A DNA stretch of 64,000 nt from Ceratorhiza oryzae-sativae (Eukaryota; Basidiomycota; Agaricomycetes; Cantharellales; Ceratobasidiaceae). The position numbers and the translations under genes are program-made. The stretch spans positions 1-64,000 of the forward strand of contig JARWMV010000084.1 of the NCBI GenBank assembly GCA_030998015.1, written 5' to 3'. Below the pieces are notes generated by a model, which saw nothing but the letters and a program-made list of their open reading frames with translations, searched no databases and had not been told where the DNA came from. Positions within the stretch are counted from its first letter, which is position 1; every line of letters starts with the position of its first letter. This document shows positions 1 through 9,783 of this stretch, piece by piece.

Positions 1-2
1 TA

Positions 3-3000
3 GTTGACTCAGGCTCTGATATTACCCTGATTAGCTATAATTTTCTGACTAGCTTGAAACAACCTCCTAAAGAGAAATCTGGCCAAAAGATAAATCTTAT
101 TCAAGTGACTGGTAAAACTAGTATTACAGGATATGTAGTATTAGACTTAACCTTCCCTACTAAGGATGGACCTGTAAAGATGCAGGTAGAAGCCTATGTA
201 GTGAAAGGAATGAAAGTACCTTTCATTCTGGGTAATGACTTTTCTAACCAATATAGAATCTCTTTAGATCGTCTTTCCTCTCCTAGCAGAATACTCTTTG
301 GCAACTCTGGTAGGTCTGCTGAAGTAATTGAATTAGAAACTGAACCAAGATTGGATGAAGCTGGAAATGTATTTCAAGTTTACACTAGACCAGACTTCAA
401 GACAAACCTAGAAAGAAGAGCCTTTTGCAGGAAAAAAATCTTCTAAGAAGAAAGCCTTAAAGAAAGGGCCTGAAGGTGCTACCCCAGTTAAATTAGCTAG
501 GGATGTATTTTTAAAGGCTGAATTCATTACACAAGTGCCTATTCTAGTTGAATTCCAGGAAGGACAGCAAGAAGGTTTTATTGAAGGTAGTCTAGAAAGT
601 AATAATGGAACTTTAGATGTTCATGGAACTACAGACAGCATCATCACTCCTGCTACTAAGACTATTCAGATAACTAATTTTTCTCAGAGGCCAGTGCATT
701 TACCCAAAGGACATGTCATAGGATATATGCATGACCCCAAGATTGCATTGGATAAAGAAAAGGATTTGCCTGAAGAACTTAGGAAAGCAGGAGAAGCCAA
801 GGCACATCTAATAAATACTCTTATGAAGGAAGTCAAAGTACCTTCACCTACTGCTGAAGAGATTGAACTCTCAAAGCAGCCAGAGGGAGGCCCTAAAACT
901 GCTGAACTGCCTGACCCAGAGCCAGTCCCTAAGGAAAGACTCTTGGCAGAGGTACATTGGGGTGACAATTTGACTCCAGATCAGAAGAAAAGCTTGCAAA
1001 AGGTGGTGAAGAAGAACTTTGAAGCTTTTGGATTAGATGGCAGACTTGGCAATTACCCAGCCAGGGTAGAGATTAATCTCAGACCAGGTACAAAGGAAAT
1101 TGCTTTAACTCCTTATAGGCCAAGTGAAGAAGCTAAGGCTGCTATAGACAAGCAAATAGATGATTGGTTGCGCTTAGGTGTAATTGAGGAATCTAAGAGC
1201 CCTTGGGGCTTCCCAGTGCTTGTAGTATGGCGGAATAATAAGCCTCGCTTGTGCATTGATTACAGGAAGCTTAATGCAGTAGCCATACCAGATGAATATC
1301 CTTTACCTAGGCAACAAGATATCCTTCATTCACTTGAAGGAGCCCAATATCTCAGTACTCTAGATGCTCTAGCAGGCTTTACCTCAACTCCAGATAAAGG
1401 ATGAGGATAGGCCTAAGACAGCATTTAGATGTCACAGAGGACACTTTCAATTCAGAAGAATGCCTTTTGGATGGAGAAATGGACCTCCAGTATTCCAAAG
1501 GGTTATGACTGATGTTTTGGCCCCATTCTTATGGATATTTGCTCTAGTATATATAGATGACATTGTGATATACAGCAAGTCATTTGAAGACCACTGTGAG
1601 CATTTAGACAAAGTATTAAAGGCCATTGCAGACTCTGGATTGACTCTTTCTCCTGGTAAATGCCACCTTGGATATCAATCTTTACTCCTTTTAGGACAAA
1701 AGGTGTCCAGACTTGGCATGTCTACCCATAAGGAGAAAGTGGAAGGCATTCTACAATTAGAGGAACCTAAGGATATACCTACATTACAAACATTCTTAGG
1801 AATGATGACCTACTTTTCAAGTTATATTCCATATTATACTTGGATAGTAGCTCCATTATTTAATCTCTTGAAGAAGAGTGTCAAGTGGAAATGGGATAAA
1901 TTGGAATCCCATGCTTTCAAACTAGCTAAGCTAGTCCTAGCCAATGCACCAGTTCTCTCTTACCCAATACCAGGGATGCCCTATAGGCTTTATACTGATG
2001 CATGTGACTTTGGAATAGCTGCTATCTTACAGCAAATTCAAACCATGAAACTTAAGGACCTGAAAGGAACTAGAGTTTATGATCAATGTAAGAAAGCTCA
2101 CCAAGAAGGGTTACCTGTCCCCAGGTTTATTACACCTGACTCCAAAGGAAAGGTCATCCTGACTGGGGGGGCTGATGGTACTGAAACTTTTGACTATGAA
2201 GATACTTGGAATGAAGACTTTGAAGAAACTGAAGTACACATAGAGCAAGTCATTGCATACTGGTCAAGACTTCTCAAATCAGCTGAAACAAGTACTCAGC
2301 CACTGAGAGAGAAGCTCTAGGTGTAAGAGATGGTCTAGTGAAATTCCACATGTATCTTGAAGGTGCTAAAGTTGTAGTAGTGTCAGATCATGCTGCCCTT
2401 AAATGGAGTAAGACTTACCAAACTGTGAACAGAAGACTATCTGGTTATGGCATAGTAATAGCTGCCTTTCCAGACCTAGTAATAGTTCATAGCATGCAAA
2501 GTCCATACTAATGTTGACCCAATCTCTAGACTAAGAAGAAGGATACCTAGACAAGATGGACCCTTAGCAGACTTATCAACCCCTCTTACTTTTAACAATG
2601 ACACTGAAGATGCCCCAAAGAATCTGTACCAAGAAATAGGGGTAGACTTTGAGAAGGATTTGCTTGTCCAGTCGACTATGCATGCTTTAGCCAATGAAGA
2701 AAAGCCTTCCAAAGGTTTTAGGACAAGGTTTAAGGTAAGAAACAAAGTATATAAAGCTAATGTCTCTCTTGCTACATCAGGTTTGAATGAGCTACACATC
2801 AGTATTAATGAATCTGAAGTTAATCACTTTTATGAAGCATACACTAATGATCCCCATTTTGCTGATGTACTCAAGAAGCTGCAAGGTGAGTATGATCGTC
2901 TAAATCCACCCTACAAACAATACAGGATTGGAGAAAATGGTCTTATTTACTTTTGCAGAGATGACAATTACAAGCTGTGTGTCCCTAAAGACTTACAGAA

Positions 3001-4325
3001 GGAAGTAGTAGCTGAAATACATGACTCTCTTCAAGAAGGAGCTCATGCTGGCTACCATAGGACCTACAACAAAGTAGCTTCCTACCTACTACTGGCCTAA
3101 GATGGTACAAGTCATTAAGGAATATGTGCACACTTGTGATATTTGTCAAAAGGCTAAGCCTAAAAGACATGGACAAAGAGGTTTTCTTCAATCTATTCCA
3201 ATTCCTAGTCAGCCTTTTGAAGTAGTAACCATGGATTTTATAATGGATCTTCCTCCTAGCAATGGATTTAATGCCATACTAACTATAGTTGATAAATTGA
3301 CTAAGTATGCACACTTTATCCCTTGCAATACTTCTATCAATGAGGAAGAGACTGCCAAACTATTCCATGCGCATATATGGACCAAGTATGGTCTTCCAAG
3401 ACAGGTTATTACTGACAGAGACTCTAGATGGACAGGAGCCTTTTGGGAACACTTAACCTCTTTGGTTGGCATTCAGAGATCGCTTACTACAGCTTATCAC
3501 CCACAAGCTGATGGACAGAGTGAGATTATGAACCAAACCTTAGAGATTGCCTTAAGAGCTTTTGTCTTTCCTTCAATGGACAATTGGAGTGACCTCCTAA
3601 ATGATTTTAGCTTTGCTTACAACACCATGGAGCATACATCTACAGGATTTACACCTTCTTATCTTCTTTTAGGATTTGAACCACTTCGACCCTCAGATTT
3701 ACTTACTTCTACTGGTAAAGCTTTAGCCAGACCCTCTGTAGAAGATCCTAAAGCTGTGAACTTCAATGAGATGATGAAAGCTATTTGCTCTCAAGCTCAG
3801 GATGCCTTGAAATTGGCTCAGGTTCACATGGAGGATCAATACAACAAGAACCATAGTTATCTTGATCTACAGGAAGGAGATTTGGTCATGCTGAATCCAC
3901 ATTCCCTGAACCTGCTGAGAAATCAGAAGGGAAAAGGAAGGAAACTCCAGATGAAGTATGATGGTCCCTTTGAAGTTCTAGAAAAGCTTTCAGATGTAAC
4001 TTATTGCATCAAGATTCCAGCCAGCTACAAGATTCACCCTGTGATTAATATAGCTCATCTGGAACCTTATCATAGAGATAAAGCAGGTACAGACCATCCC
4101 AAGAAACATCTGAATAGATCTGACTTTGACAAGGAACCTGAATGGGAAGTGGAAGAGATTCTGGATGAAAAGATGATCAAGAAAGGACAGAGAAAACAGT
4201 GTCAATATCTTACAAGATTTGTGGGTTATCCACCTGAATGGGATGAATGGTTATCCAGGCAGCAGTTGACAAATGCTCCCAGGATACTCAAGGAATGGGA
4301 ACTTAAGCGACCTCAAGACATCTAA
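3..4325 (+). pseudogene. pol: Family-G Pol: protease, RT, RNase H, integrase, chromodomain (frameshifted)
   Basis: This is the retrotransposon polyprotein for processing, reverse transcription and integration. The aspartic protease motif VDSGSD opens the reading frame at the window edge, and VPFILGNDF follows near 205-245. RT shows YIDD near 1550; RNase H shows RLYTDACDFG near 1990. The integrase HHCC finger runs to CDICQKAK near 3135-3160. The DDE core residues are in TMDFIMDLP, ITDRDSRW and HPQADGQSE (about 3228-3525). The C-terminus from about 4135 is chromodomain-like (WEVEEILDE...GYPPEWDEWL). Compared with the copy at 56074-60401, this copy has indels near 430 (extra A in an A-run), 1383 (extra C), 2280-2310, 2490 and 3085. 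It is therefore split into five or more open pieces. The integrase-chromodomain part (3102-4325) is intact here but frameshifted in the right copy. Confidence 0.93.
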
Positions 4326-4454
4326 GAAGTCCTAACCCTTTTCTGAAAATCATTCCAAGAACAACACGTGATTTCTCTGTTGTTTGTTTACTGACAAAGT
4401 CATTTTGTAGATATAAATTGGCTAGCATTTACCACTGGAAACACCACATCAACC

Positions 4455-4903
4455 ATGGATAACCTCATTCTCATCATTGCTGTTCTCTCCCATCATCCTC
4501 ATGGTCTTGCCACCTCTACTACCTCTACAGTCTAGGAGAAGACTTTATATGGGTCGCACCTGGACAAAAGGTGTGTTGGAGTACTCCAACCTGGAGCGCA
4601 CCATACTGTCACTGGCAGGGTGGTGATTTCTCTGCCATACAAGCTAGTATACCTCAGCAGGCAAGGACCCTCTGGACTGTAAGCCCAACATCCTCTCCAT
4701 CGCCCTGGTGAGGAATCGCAGGCAGTATAGCCCTTACAGGGGTCCAGGCAACAGAGGCATGCCCTCTGAGCTATTCATTCTGCCAGACCACCCATACTGT
4801 AAGTCCAAAATCTATTTACTGGGTTTAATACTTATGGTTCTGGACAGATCAAATGCAAGGGATGGAGCGACAGCAATACTTAGGATCTTTTCTACAGCTG
4901 TAG
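4455..4903 (+). pseudogene. Family-G ORF A: small N-terminally membrane-anchored protein, left copy
   Basis: The ATG lies about 130 bases after the pol stop. In the right copy the N-terminus is strongly hydrophobic (residues about 3-26, rich in I, L, V) and predicts one transmembrane segment or signal anchor. Here an indel shifts the frame inside that segment. The downstream Arg/Pro/Gly-rich part (RNRRQYSPYRGPGNRG) is open. A GTAAGT...CAG intron fits at 4799-4847, after which the frame continues to a stop at 4901-4903. A one-base difference from the right copy near 4690 shows that each copy has its own lesions. I do not recognise the family. Its position between pol and the 3' LTR is where envelope-like genes sit in some gypsy elements, but nothing else identifies it as an envelope protein. 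Confidence 0.6.
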
Positions 4904-5364
4904 ATAAGATTACCCAAGCTTGGTAAGTCAGATCTTTCCTGATCATCTTATCAAGTCCACTGATCTATTTGGATCGATCACATCTAGTCCCCATCAAGAA
5001 ACTTTTCCCCTTAACTCCGCTTTAAGTCTTGTACCAGAACTTTCTGTATATAGATTTAAAGTATAAAGTTGTCTGATCCCCTAAGCGATCATCAGAATGA
5101 GTCACTGCAAAGTAATCTCAGTTGACTGCTTGGACCGATCACCAACTGTAAGGTTTAAGGACTAGATAAGAAAGATCTGGAAGGATCAGCATGTGATAAC
5201 TGTACAGATAACAGCAGAGTGCACTCTATTTGGCCAGTTACAAGCTTCTTTTACTTGGAGTAAGCTTCCTATTGGCAACTGGATGTGAAATACATGCAGT
5301 ATAAGATTTTTGTGTCATCTCTAAGGTACTACAGCTGTATACTGCACAGTTTTACCCTCTAAAC
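4904..5364 (+). other. Family-G spacer between ORF A and ORF B
   Basis: No coding potential is visible. The spacer is conserved in both copies (the right counterpart is 55030-55491). It contains GATC-rich sequence and a TGAGTCA site (about 5098-5104), the same heptamer found in the LTR. It probably holds the promoter and leader of ORF B, but I see no clear TATA box. Confidence 0.45.
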
Positions 5365-6189
5365 ATGTCTGACTACTCAATTGAACGTCCCCAGACTCCC
5401 AGCACCCATCTGGACATTCTGGAATGTCACTTTATGGGCCTCAGATGGGAACACACTAGGGTGTGATCTCAAAACAGGCAGAATAGGTGACAATCTAGAA
5501 GGGAGGGCATCAAGCCTGCCCCAGATGTGCCTCTTCCTGTGTATCCCAACCCAGCACCCTCTCTGCACTATCCTCCACTTCCAACTTACCCATTGGAAGC
5601 CCAGTCAAGGCCCTCATTTGAGATTGGATGGCCAACTCCTCCCTCTCCAGGGTTGGAGCCAACCCCATTTGATCTGGTCTTGATGCATGGATGGGGCAGA
5701 AGGGATGAAAGGCCTGTGCCTCCCCCAAGTGCAAGCCCTGTGACTATGAGGAGTTCCTGGAGAGGATGGACTGGTAAGTTCTTGACTTCGATTGAGTCAA
5801 GATCTAAAGCTGATCTGTAGGGATTATGCACATCGGCCCCATGAGGCTTCCAGAGAGCCTTCCATACTCTCTGAAGCACCTACTGATGGGGAATATGAGT
5901 CAGGAGGAGAGCTTCCTGAATATCAGTGAGTTCGCTTCTCTTGAGTCAAGATCTAAAGTTGACTTGTTTAGACTGCTTACCCTCCTTCCCCTTCTCCTGA
6001 TACCAGCCAGAATCACCATCTGACTCACTTTCTGATGGAACTGAGTCATCTGGTGACCTTCTGGTGACGGAGTTGGCCTTAGAAAGTAGGGTACAGGAGT
6101 TGAATAGGGAACTAGTGGAAGAAGTAGGGAACCTCAGAGCTGCACAAAGACGTCTGAGGGATATCATGGAGACTCATGACTTGTATTAG
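5365..6189 (+). pseudogene. Family-G ORF B: proline-rich spliced protein, left copy with stops
   Basis: The start ATG is shared with the right copy (MSDYSIERPQTPSTHLDILE). Exon 1 encodes a basic then Pro-rich segment (PVYPNPAP, YPPLPTYPLE, GWPTPPSPGLEPTPFDLV). Introns fit at 5774-5820 and 5926-5971. The last exon encodes an acidic Ser/Pro stretch and a probable short coiled coil (ELALESRVQELNRELVEEV) up to a TAG at 6187-6189. Two in-frame TGA stops in exon 1 correspond to CGA arginine codons in the right copy. Exon 3 has lost one base near 5972-5978. Exon 2 is open here but broken in the right copy. The function is unknown; low complexity and a coiled-coil end suggest a structural or interaction role. 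Confidence 0.65.
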
Positions 6190-6289
6190 TTTAGTCTGCT
6201 TGGAATTTATGCTATTGTCCCCCAATTCCACTTGTGTGAACTTAAGGGCAATCCTATAATTCCAAAGAGCAAAGCAGGACACTCTGGGC

Positions 6290-6297
6290 TATAAAAA
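6290..6297 (+). promoter_or_regulatory. TATA box upstream of family-G ORF C
   Basis: TATAAAAA lies 94 bases before the ORF C ATG and is conserved in the right copy at the same spacing (54098-54106, minus strand). The flanking bases are also conserved, while the coding sequence that follows is not. This suggests ORF C is expressed from its own internal promoter rather than from the LTR transcript. Confidence 0.55.
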
Positions 6298-6383
6298 CAG
6301 CCTTGGAGAGCCCTCTCTCTCAGTGGTTCAACACCCTACCAGCTCTTAAGCACTTTTCACCACTATCTCTCTATTCTTGCACC

Positions 6384-7517
6384 ATGCAGTCCCCTCCTAT
6401 GATGCTCAATGAGGAGCAAGCCAAGGCAGTAGCAGATTCAATTCTGCTGTCCAAGTACTTTGCTTGCCTGGCAGCCTCTATGCGCATGGGGGAAGGGCTA
6501 TATGCCTCCAGTACTTCCATCTTGGAACGAAAGTTCAGGGATGGCATTGAAATTTACTACAGTTTCAATGAGGACTGGGGCACTGATGGATGGTATGTGC
6601 ATGATCAAGTAGCCCATGCCTTGGTAGATGCACCTCCAAGTGCAAGATGCAGTGGGAACTACTTGCAGAATGGGACTTTGGAAGAGGCCTACAAGTCTCA
6701 TAACTTTTCAGTGGATTCACCTCTATATGCACGCTTCAGGGAAGCAGGAATTGCTTTCCCTATAGAGCCAATAACAGGCTTCACTGCTTGGGACTGGCAG
6801 AATCCTTTTGAATCTCTTCCTGCCCTTATTTCTGAAGTGGTTCGATTGCAGATTTGGGCCTTACAGATGGTTTGCAGCCTGCGCTGTCTGGCTATGTATG
6901 ATGGTAGGGACAAGACATCTGTCCTCCCTCCTTTCCCTTGTGCCATGATAGCTGCAGGAAAGGATTGTTTCCATCTATATCGCTCTATATTCTGCAAGAA
7001 GGGATGGCTGGAGCCCAATAAGTCTGGAGTTCCTAAGACTTGGGGAGATGATATGGTAAGCCCAATCCTACTACCCTTGGGTTAGAAGCTGACAACCAAG
7101 GAACAGCATGTCTACTTCACTCTGAGGCAGCAATTGTCTGCCAAGAAGTTTTACCAGTTCCTGACAAGCAAGATGGAACAATTGGCTGCTGCTGCAGGGC
7201 CCAAAACTGTCCCTTGGTATGCTTAAAATCCTAGTAAATGGAAGTAGCATATCCAGCTAACCAAATGGGTTACAGGTCTTCCAACCCCAAGGATACAGGG
7301 GTGACAGATGGTGCCCTAGGGTTCATTTTGAAAATGAAGCTGGACCATCCCAATCTGTCTCTCTCTCTGAAGCTGATCCTGAGGCTAAAGAGTCAGATGA
7401 GGAGTCCTTACTGTGTCTGGTGCCTCCACTCCTTCTGAACCAGCTGAACCAAGCCAGTTGGAAGAAAGGGAGTACATTTACATCAACTCTGACAATGAGG
7501 AATATGATTCTCTCTAA
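6384..7517 (+). pseudogene. Family-G ORF C, left variant, broken in its C-terminal third
   Basis: The ATG at 6384 begins MQSPPMMLNEEQAK. The frame is open to a TAG at 7083-7085; after that only pieces homologous to the right protein's end survive, closing with EYDSL and a stop at 7515-7517. Against the right copy (52997-54001) the protein matches only at scattered blocks: SILE.KFR.GIE, DGWY, FR.A.IA.P.EP, DW..PF.S and VVRLQIW. Identity is roughly 40% by eye, while the flanking DNA is nearly identical. No catalytic motif, signal peptide or membrane segment is evident. The C-terminus is acidic and Ser-rich. The function is unknown. Confidence 0.65.
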
Positions 7518-7538
7518 TGTGAGTTGACATACCAGACT

Positions 7539-7548
7539 GGGGGGGCTA
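7539..7548 (+). other. Polypurine tract next to the family-G 3' LTR
   Basis: A run of seven G followed by CTA abuts the TG of the LTR. It is identical in the right copy (52966-52975 on the minus strand). In LTR elements a purine run at this position primes plus-strand DNA synthesis, and it identifies the adjacent LTR as the 3' LTR. Confidence 0.7.
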
Positions 7549-8830
7549 TGTTATGGATCACTAACATTATGTATTATTTTAGGCTGCTCTGCCAACCTCA
7601 AGCGATGCCTCTGTAATTTTGTGAAATACTCGAATTTGTATGCGCTCTGAATTGTACTATTTTTGTTTCATTAAATAGTACAAATTCCCGCTCTCCAACG
7701 CATATTTTATTAAGTTTTTATGATAAGATCTCAGAGAGATACAGAGGTTGCGATATTTCCTCTTATCAGGAGATATTGATTACAACATCGCACCGCTCAT
7801 ATCTCGGCAACTGCTTACACTATCAAAGCGATCATGTGCTCTATCGATAGCTAGTCTTCGGCGGTATCTGCTGCGCGAAGATCGTCGCGATCCACCAGAT
7901 CCTCGCGCCGGAATGGCCCGAATATCATTAGAATCTTACTGGACCATCAAACAAGATCTAATGACTCCAGTGAGTCAGGAGAGCTTCCCAAATTGATCCA
8001 GAAGCTTCTCTGACTCACTTTATGACTCACTGAGATGTAGCCTCCGTTCATTACATGTATATATTATGATAATATGATCTACAAGCCAATAGCAGGTCTC
8101 AGATGCATCAATGCCTTTGATCCACATCCTGTCTTTACTCTTTTATCCTATACTGGGCTAGGGTGTACCCCAAGTATAGCAGTACCCTCTTTTGATGATC
8201 GCACTGGCATGCATGTATCTATTTGGCTCTGGAATGCCCTCCTCTGAGGCCTCCAGAGGCACCCCCCTTCACTCTACTCAACCCAGACTGGTTATTGGTT
8301 TCTTTTCTCTTTCTATTTCTCTTGTCTGTGTGTGATTTCTTATATAACTAGTACTGAGGAATAAAGTACCATATTAGTTATATACTGTCTGAGTCATTGT
8401 ATCTTATATACAGAGATATATAAGGATACAATATTGCCTGATTGAGCATGACATTAAGTACCAGCTATTAGAGGAAATCTAAGTACCTGTAGCTGAGGAA
8501 GTACACGCATTAGGCAGCCCACCATCTATCCTGTAAGCTATCACTTAAGTCTAGTATTAAGATTAGTATCAGTTAGTCCAAGCAACTAGGGCTGAACTAC
8601 ATTTAAGATATCTAAGGGAACCTGACCATAGTAGTCTTGCTGTTTATACCTATAAATTAGTCAGTTTACACTGTGAAAGATTAAGACTACTTTGAGTGTT
8701 ACTTGATTGCATTGCAACTACTTTGAGCCTTCTTACTCTAGACTAAGAAGTATTGAGTACAATTAGTGTATACTAACATATCTACACTTGCTTAAGCTGT
8801 AGATATTCAAGTGTACCCTGACCTGTAACA
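7549..8830 (+). repeat. Family-G LTR L1 (3' LTR of the left copy)
   Basis: It starts TGTTATGGATCACTAACA and ends ACCCTGACCTGTAACA. It is one of seven copies of this LTR in the window. Three TGA(G/C)TCA sites occur at 7971-7977, 8011-8017 and 8023-8029, and an AATAAA follows the GTACTGAGG block near 8359. Unlike most copies it lacks the GGTATAAAAGG promoter segment: about 20 bases between two CCTCCTC repeats have been lost near 8245. The CpG-rich block 7790-7925 is well preserved. Confidence 0.92.
7971..8029 (+). promoter_or_regulatory. Cluster of TGASTCA (Gcn4/AP-1-like) sites in the family-G LTR
   Basis: TGAGTCA at 7971 and TGACTCA at 8011 and 8023 lie within 60 bases. The same three sites are present in the other family-G LTRs, for example around 14132-14190 and 21392-21450 on + and 52480-52545 on -. 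TGASTCA is the known binding site of fungal Gcn4-type bZIP activators. Use by such a factor is inferred from the motif only. Confidence 0.45.
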
Positions 8831-9783
8831 CCTGTAGTTCATTGTGCCCCTTTCTTAGCCATTCTGCAGGTTCTTCTACTGTTGGAAGTGAGGCCTGGGT
8901 TTTGTCCCCTACAGCAAACCTTGGGTGGAATCCATAGTTTACAAAGAATGGGGTCTTCCCTGTGGATGCATTCACCCTGTTATTGTATGCAAATTCTGCC
9001 AGGGGCAATAGTGAGGCCCAATTGTCCAGTCTATCTGATATGTAGTGTTGCAGGTATCCTTTGGCCACTTGGTTTGCCCTTTCAGACTGGCCATTGTATG
9101 GAGTTTCTTGTCTTGTGGTACATAGATGTAGCCTTTGAATCATAACAGGCCTTTGTCCCACTCCCAATCCTTGACTTTTTTGTTTTTCTCTAATTCTTCA
9201 ATGACCTTAGTCAGTTGCCTGTCACCTGGGATTGCATCATGGATAAGTTGTTCCAGGTCATGGTCTGGGGTAATTTCCTCTGCCCTGAGCACTGAAAGCT
9301 GCATAAGATTTTCCAGTTTGAGTAGAGCTTGGCTCTCACCCCCCCCCCCTCTGGCAGTTGTTGTGAGAGTCTTGACAAAATCTCTGCTCTTCCATTCTTT
9401 GCTCCTTGGATGTACAGGGTTTTGAAGTTGAATCTAGACAAGAATGCATGCAATTGTGTGACCCATCTGCTCAGTGGTCAGTTTGTTTTCCAATATCCCA
9501 GATTTTTGTGGTCTGAAATAATCTGGATTGGGTGTTCCAATCCTTCTACAGTATGAGACAAAACATCTTCCAAAAAAGTCAGCTCACACTTAGAACCCAC
9601 ATAACTTAGGAACTAGGGCACACATGTTCATGGCTGTAATACCATTGGGTATTGCAATGTTTGAGCTTTCAAACACATATACATGTGTAGAATCTGAGCT
9701 TGAATTGACAGAGTAGCAGGTCAAACAAGACCAAGGGTGTCTGGCAGGTGTTTTGTCACCTGTTTCAGACTTTGTATGATCAC
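8831..9783 (-). pseudogene. Gypsy fragment E: RNase H end fused to integrase tail, core deleted
   Basis: On the minus strand a DHKNLGYW-type RNase H end (about 9500) is followed by HAFLSRFNFKTLYIQGAKNG and by a linker ending GYIYVPQDKKLH. The sequence then jumps directly to an integrase NGQSERANQ block and FAYNNRVNASTGKTPFF (about 8990-9110). The HHCC finger and the first two catalytic Asp segments are missing. The upstream part (9561-9783) has no recognisable coding sequence. A run of ten C at about 9349 adds a frameshift. The fragment is cut by the family-G LTRs on both sides. Confidence 0.75.

Larger units (their letters stand above)
1..8830 (+). mobile_element. Family-G giant Ty3/gypsy retrotransposon, left copy (5' truncated by window)
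   Basis: Reading on +, this holds the end of the protease, RT, RNase H, integrase and chromodomain, then three extra ORFs (A, B, C), a G-run polypurine tract and a 1282-bp 3' LTR. The same order and near-identical sequence occur on the minus strand at 51663-60400, so the element limits are supported by two independent copies. The copies share sequence up to the last base of the LTR (8830 and 51663) and their outer flanks differ, which marks the element end. The sequence starts inside the protease, so gag and the 5' LTR must lie to the left of the window. The copy is defective: pol carries several frameshifts, ORF B has in-frame stops and ORF C is broken. Confidence 0.88.

Noticed and set aside
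7748..7996. Recurring 82-residue ORF inside the family-G LTRs (also 10639-10887, 13907-14155, 52515-52763)
   Set aside because: It has no ATG; the apparent start is TTG, which is not used in fungal nuclear genes. Its conservation follows from the LTR copies being similar, and L4 has a stop. It overlaps the CpG-rich regulatory block.
9340..9360. Run of ten C as a functional G-quadruplex or regulatory site
   Set aside because: A single homopolymer within a decayed pol fragment; more likely slippage or sequencing error that adds a frameshift.
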